Below the pieces are notes generated by a model. It saw nothing but the letters and a program-made list of their open reading frames with translations. It did no database searches and was not told the DNA's origin. Shown one piece after another: positions 12,149-15,682 of a DNA stretch of 15,682 nucleotides. The DNA lies in the NCBI GenBank assembly GCA_013698055.1, contig JACCVS010000381.1, positions 1 through 15,682 on the forward strand, in the 5' to 3' direction. Source of the DNA: Acidobacteriota bacterium (GTDB lineage: Bacteria > Acidobacteriota > Blastocatellia > Pyrinomonadales > Pyrinomonadaceae). Each line of letters begins with the position of its first letter. Position 1 is the first letter of the stretch. The translations under genes were made by a program, and so were the position numbers.

Positions 12149-14319
12149 AACGTCGAGCGACTGTCCCTCAACAGAAAGTTAAGGAGCAACCGCTGCGCCT
12201 GCGTCCGCCCGCCTATCCATTCAGCGCCATCGTCGGGCAGGAGGAGATGAAACTCGCGCTCCTGCTCAACGTGATAGATGCCTCAATCGGCGGCGTCCTG
12301 ATTATGGGACATCGCGGAACGGGGAAATCAACAGCCGTGCGCGCTCTTGCAGAACTCCTAGCGAAAATCCAACGTGTGCGCGGTTGTTTCTATGGCTGCG
12401 ACCCGCTTGATGAAATGAATCTCTGCGACGAGTGCCATGCGCGTCTCTCTTCCGGAGAAAAATTGTCGCGCGAAAGCGGCGCAGTGCCTGTGGTGGAACT
12501 GCCTCTGGGAGCGACCGAAGATCGCGTGTGCGGAACCGTTAACATTGAACGCGCGCTCAAAGAAGGCGTTAAGGCTTTTGAGCCAGGACTGCTGGCGCGC
12601 GCCAATCGCGGTTTTCTTTATATTGACGAAGTGAACCTGCTCGAAGATCACTTGATTGATTTACTTCTTGATGTCGCGGTCACAGGCCGCAACGTGGTCG
12701 AGCGCGAGGGCATCTCTTTGGAGCATCCGGCGCGCTTTCGCCTCGTCGGCTCCGGCAACCCAGAAGAAGGAGAGCTTCGCCCGCAGCTTCTAGACCGTTT
12801 CGGCCTGCATGTTGAAGTGAAGACCGCGAACGACCTCGATGAGCGTGTAATGATAGTCGAGCGGCGAGAAGCTTTTGAGCGTGACCCTGAAGCATTCTGC
12901 GCGCAGGCGGAAGGCGAGCAGGAAAGTTTGAGGAGGGGGCTTGCGCGGGCGCGCAAGAATCTTCAGCGAGTCGAGCTTTCCCGCAAGTTGCTCCGGCACA
13001 TCGCCGAACTCTGCCAGCAGCTCAAGATTGACGGCCACAGGGGAGAGTTGACCATCACGCGCGCCGCACGCGCCCTCGCGGCCTTTGAAGGGCGCAAGTC
13101 GGTTTCTACAGAAGATGTGCGACGTGTGGCCACAATGGCACTGCGCCATCGTCTCCGCCGCGACCCTCTTGAGCAGACCGGAAGCAGAGCGCGTATCGAA
13201 CAGCAACTCGACAGGCAACTTCCTTCAAGCGCCGATGCTGTGGAAACGAAACATGCCAAAGACGCGCACGGTGATGATGAACCTCATCCTTCTTCACCAC
13301 GGGGCGGCAACGGAGCAGGAGAACGTGCGCGGCCTGATAGAAGCGAAGAAAACATGCCAGGTGAAGACGCACACAGAGACGAGGCGCAACGTGATGCGCC
13401 ACCTGCGCTTGATGCTCAGTTACCGGAAGCATCGCTCGACCCAAACCATCGCGCCGGGCGAAAGCAAATGAGGGCACCGGAGTCTTCGCGCCGAAGCGCG
13501 GGAATGCGCGTGAGTTCCGGCAACGCACGACGCGGGCGCTATGTGCGAGCAGTTTCGACTCGGACAGCCGGAGCAAAAATTGCGCTGGATGCAACCTTAC
13601 GGGCAACAGCAGTAAAGATAGGGGACAGTGGTCTGGGGCCGGGGGCTAGTTCTTCTTTTCCGACCCTCGACCCCCGACCCCCGACCCCGGTTCTCCGCTA
13701 CAAGCGTTTCAAACAAAAAGAGAGCACGCTCTTCATCTTCGCTATTGATACGTCTGGAAGCATGGCTCTCAACAGAATCGCGCAGGCGAAGGGTGCGCTT
13801 GTTAGGCTGCTTCAACAGTCATACATCAAGCGTGACCGCGTGGCTCTCGTCTGTTTTCGCGGGCAGGGAGCAGAGGTGATGCTCAAGCCGAGCGGGAGCG
13901 TGGTCAGAGCCAAACGCATTCTCGATGCTCTCGCTGTCGGTGGCGCAACCCCGCTCGCGGCGGGTCTGACGAGCGCGCTTGAGATTGCCCAAGAAATCCG
14001 GCGACAGAGCGCAGAGCGAATCATCCTGCTACTTTTCACGGATGGACGCTCAAACGTTTCGCTGAAAATTGGTGAGAGCTTGAACCGTCAAGCGCGACAG
14101 CGCGAGATTGAAGGTGAGCTTGAAATCCTCGGCGTGGCTTTGAGGCAGGCTGAAGTGACGACAATTATCGTGGATACTCAGAATCGTTTTACCTCCGGTG
14201 GCGAGGGGCAAAAGCTGGCCGAGTTAATTGAAGGGCGTTACGTCTATCTACCGGCCATCTCGTCAACTGGCGAGCAACTCAACTCGCTCGTTCATCAAGC
14301 GAGACAATCGCAAAGTTAA
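12145..14319 (+). CDS. fused AAA+/VWA metal-chelatase subunit (I+D type)
   Basis: 724-residue motor subunit of a magnesium or cobalt chelatase, combining the BchI-like ATPase and the BchD-like integrin domain in one chain. The AAA+ part spans residues about 20-340. Its Walker A is GHRGTGKST (55-63), Walker B is LYIDEVNLL (158-166), sensor asparagine N205 is in SGNPEEGEL, and the probable arginine finger is R218 in LDRFG. Four cysteines (C81, C85, C94, C97) sit in the finger-like insert common in this family. Residues about 343-465 form a charged, Pro/Asp/Arg-rich linker. A conserved segment, GRYVRAVSTRT...KIALDATLRA (464-487), comes next. The VWA domain runs from about 529 with the MIDAS residues DTSGSM (535-540), T602 and D633. 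Residues 496-515, just before the VWA, are encoded by the heptad hairpin and are not family sequence. ATP hydrolysis here would drive metal insertion by the large subunit encoded next. It overlaps the VTT gene by 4 nt. Whether the metal is Mg or Co cannot be decided from this subunit. Confidence 0.93.
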   Translation: MKRRATVPQQKVKEQPLRLRPPAYPFSAIVGQEEMKLALLLNVIDASIGGVLIMGHRGTGKSTAVRALAELLAKIQRVRGCFYGCDPLDEMNLCDECHARLSSGEKLSRESGAVPVVELPLGATEDRVCGTVNIERALKEGVKAFEPGLLARANRGFLYIDEVNLLEDHLIDLLLDVAVTGRNVVEREGISLEHPARFRLVGSGNPEEGELRPQLLDRFGLHVEVKTANDLDERVMIVERREAFERDPEAFCAQAEGEQESLRRGLARARKNLQRVELSRKLLRHIAELCQQLKIDGHRGELTITRAARALAAFEGRKSVSTEDVRRVATMALRHRLRRDPLEQTGSRARIEQQLDRQLPSSADAVETKHAKDAHGDDEPHPSSPRGGNGAGERARPDRSEENMPGEDAHRDEAQRDAPPALDAQLPEASLDPNHRAGRKQMRAPESSRRSAGMRVSSGNARRGRYVRAVSTRTAGAKIALDATLRATAVKIGDSGLGPGASSSFPTLDPRPPTPVLRYKRFKQKESTLFIFAIDTSGSMALNRIAQAKGALVRLLQQSYIKRDRVALVCFRGQGAEVMLKPSGSVVRAKRILDALAVGGATPLAAGLTSALEIAQEIRRQSAERIILLLFTDGRSNVSLKIGESLNRQARQREIEGELEILGVALRQAEVTTIIVDTQNRFTSGGEGQKLAELIEGRYVYLPAISSTGEQLNSLVHQARQSQS
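13630..13690. repeat. heptad-repeat hairpin inside the chelatase coding sequence
   Basis: The right part (13661-13688) is four exact-period 7-nt units, CGACCCT then three CGACCCC. The left part, from 13630, has period-7 G-rich units (GTCTGGG at 13631, GCCGGGG at 13638). Positions 13630-13645 pair with 13671-13686 at 14 of 16 positions, and a register shift of 7 pairs almost as well. The element is in frame and free of stops. It encodes residues 496-515, a Gly/Pro/Ser/Thr-rich piece (GLGPGASSSFPTLDPRPPTP) unlike the charged sequence around it. It has the same design as the elements at 2912 and 11302, but this one lies within a gene. Confidence 0.8.
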
Positions 14320-14376
14320 GTGAAATCTTAAAATCAGAATTATACGCTCTAGTCTGGTAGCGACCTCTCATACTCC

Positions 14377-15682
14377 ATGATCGAAAAGACAGAGAAGATA
14401 GAAGAAACAAGCGAAGGCCAAGCGAACGAAGAGCGTGACCGCTGCGTGCTTGATTTGTACGAGCAGGTGGTGGAGATCGAGCAGCGTTTGATTCCGACGG
14501 GACTCCACGTCTTCGGGCGTCCGCCGGAATCAAGCGAGCGTGCAGACATGCTGCGGATGGTGGCATCGTTCGACAGGCCGGAGGCCAATGCTCGCGCTCT
14601 GCCTGACCTTGTCGCAGAAGGTTTAGGGTTTTGCGGATACACGAAGCTGTTGGAAGAGAGTCGGCTTGATGAAACGCGCCTACGGGAAAGAGAGCGCGTT
14701 GATGAGGTTGTCCATCACGCGATTGAGCTTTTCATCGACGTAGATTCGGAAGCGGCGGGCAAGTGGCTTGAAGAGACGGCGAAGGTGAAGAGGGAAGAGT
14801 CGCATCCTGTCTTCGCTTTGCTCTCACGCATCTGTGAGCAGTTATCAACGAGTCAGGAGCTTGAAAGCCTGCTGCGTGCGCTTCGCGGTGAATATATCGA
14901 GCCGGGGCCGGGCGCGGACATCGTGCAGAACCCTGACATTTTGCCGACCGGGCGCAACACGCACGCCATCAATCCTTACATCGTTCCTTCTGAAATCGCC
15001 TACATGCGCGCCGAGCGGGTCGTGAATGGACTGCTCGAACGCCACCTCTCTGAGCATGGCCGCCACCCGCGCGCGATGGCGCTGGTGCTCTGGGGATTGG
15101 ATAACATTAAGACACAGGGCGAAGGTGTGGCGCAGGCTTTGTGGCTGCTGGGCGTGCGCCCCCTGCGCGATTCGATGAACCGTGCGACCCGGGTTGAAGT
15201 TATCCCGCTCGAAAAATTAGGACGCCCGCGCATTGATGTCGTGATGACTGTCTCGGGCATCTTTCGCGATCTCTTCGGCGCGACGATGAATCTTCTGGAC
15301 AAGGCTGTTCGCGCTGTCGCCGTGATGGACGAGCCGGTGGAAATGAACTTCGTGCGCCGGAACATTGAGGAGCAGATGAGCGAGGACAAATGTGAGTTTG
15401 ATGAGGCTGCTTTGCGCGTTTTCTCAAATGCTCCGGGGAACTACGGAACAAACGTCAACTTCATGGTGATGGATTCGCAATGGGAGGAGAGTACGACGCT
15501 CGGCGACCTTTTCGTCACGCGTAAGTGTTTCGCCTATGGGCGCGATGCGGAAGGCCGCGCCGTCGAGGGACGTGAAGCGCGTCACGCGATGGACAAAGCC
15601 CTTGCCCGCGTCGAGGCCGCTTATCAAAATATAGACACGTTTGAAATCGGCATCACCGACGTGGATCACTATTTCGAGTATT
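14377..15682 (+). CDS. bchH: BchH-type chelatase large subunit lacking its N-terminal half, 3' partial
   Basis: 435 residues are visible and the frame runs off the window. This family (BchH/ChlH/CobN) is the porphyrin- or corrin-binding catalytic subunit that inserts the metal. Recognised segments: EIEQRLIPTGLHVFGRPP (33-50), GEYIEPGPG (171-179), LPTGRNTHAINP (189-200), LVLWGLDNIKTQGE (237-249), RPRIDVV (283-289), SGIFRDLF (293-300), RVFSNAPGNYGTNVN (347-361) and ITDVDHYFEY at the end. The last several favour BchH/ChlH over CobN. In full BchH/ChlH (about 1200-1330 residues, from memory) the GLHVFG motif lies near the middle, whereas here it is at residue 42. An in-frame TAG at 14350-14352 blocks extension upstream, and the chelatase I+D gene ends at 14319, so the N-terminal half is not encoded in front. 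The first 20 residues are Glu/Lys-rich and look like a new leader. ATG 14377 has no evident Shine-Dalgarno sequence. It probably forms an operon with the I+D subunit, 57 nt apart. Confidence 0.85.
   Translation, partial: MIEKTEKIEETSEGQANEERDRCVLDLYEQVVEIEQRLIPTGLHVFGRPPESSERADMLRMVASFDRPEANARALPDLVAEGLGFCGYTKLLEESRLDETRLRERERVDEVVHHAIELFIDVDSEAAGKWLEETAKVKREESHPVFALLSRICEQLSTSQELESLLRALRGEYIEPGPGADIVQNPDILPTGRNTHAINPYIVPSEIAYMRAERVVNGLLERHLSEHGRHPRAMALVLWGLDNIKTQGEGVAQALWLLGVRPLRDSMNRATRVEVIPLEKLGRPRIDVVMTVSGIFRDLFGATMNLLDKAVRAVAVMDEPVEMNFVRRNIEEQMSEDKCEFDEAALRVFSNAPGNYGTNVNFMVMDSQWEESTTLGDLFVTRKCFAYGRDAEGRAVEGREARHAMDKALARVEAAYQNIDTFEIGITDVDHYFEY

Noticed and set aside
13085..13606. Long overlapping frames on both strands in the chelatase linker region
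   Set aside because: The linker is low-complexity and GC-rich, which keeps alternative frames open. The chelatase frame is the one continuous with the AAA+ and VWA domains.
13661..13690. CRISPR-like short repeats
   Set aside because: The units are 7 nt with no spacers and are part of a hairpin, not a repeat-spacer array.

Overview
The window looks like chromosomal DNA of a moderately GC-rich Gram-negative-type bacterium, most likely an Acidobacteriota member near Blastocatellia. That is an inference from RpoB/RpoC features, the secreted Gln/Arg/Tyr/Gly-rich protein and the Pro/Thr-linker exported protein, all of a style familiar from that phylum. No search could be run, so the placement is tentative.

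Layout. (1) 1-7222, plus strand: the 3' two thirds of rpoB, then complete rpoC. A heptad-repeat hairpin fills most of the 100-nt gap between them. A near-perfect inverted-repeat terminator closes the unit at 7283-7327. (2) 7328-10446: exported proteins. These are a small basic/Gly-Tyr-rich secreted protein with its own terminator, a minus-strand M14 (MpaA-like) peptidase with a signal peptide, and a plus-strand exported protein made of a beta domain, a long Pro/Thr/Lys linker and a C-terminal tandem repeat. A 360-bp non-coding stretch precedes the last. (3) 10495-11298: an SDR oxidoreductase of the glucose 1-dehydrogenase type. (4) 11420 to the end: a chelatase operon. A VTT/DedA-like membrane protein overlaps by ATGA a fused AAA+/VWA chelatase subunit (I+D). 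57 nt later comes a BchH-type catalytic subunit, which runs off the window.

Two things stand out. First, three hairpins (2912-2981, 11302-11406, 13630-13690) have unrelated overall sequence but one architecture: arms built of 7-bp units fitting roughly GTCNRRR, followed by a complementary arm. Two are intergenic. The third lies inside the chelatase I+D gene, in frame, adding about 20 residues just before the VWA domain. Second, the BchH-type gene begins with sequence matching the middle of the family. An in-frame stop lies just upstream and the chelatase I+D gene occupies the space before it, so the N-terminal half of the usual subunit is missing here and is either encoded elsewhere or lost.

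No rRNA, tRNA, CRISPR array, insertion sequence or prophage gene was seen.
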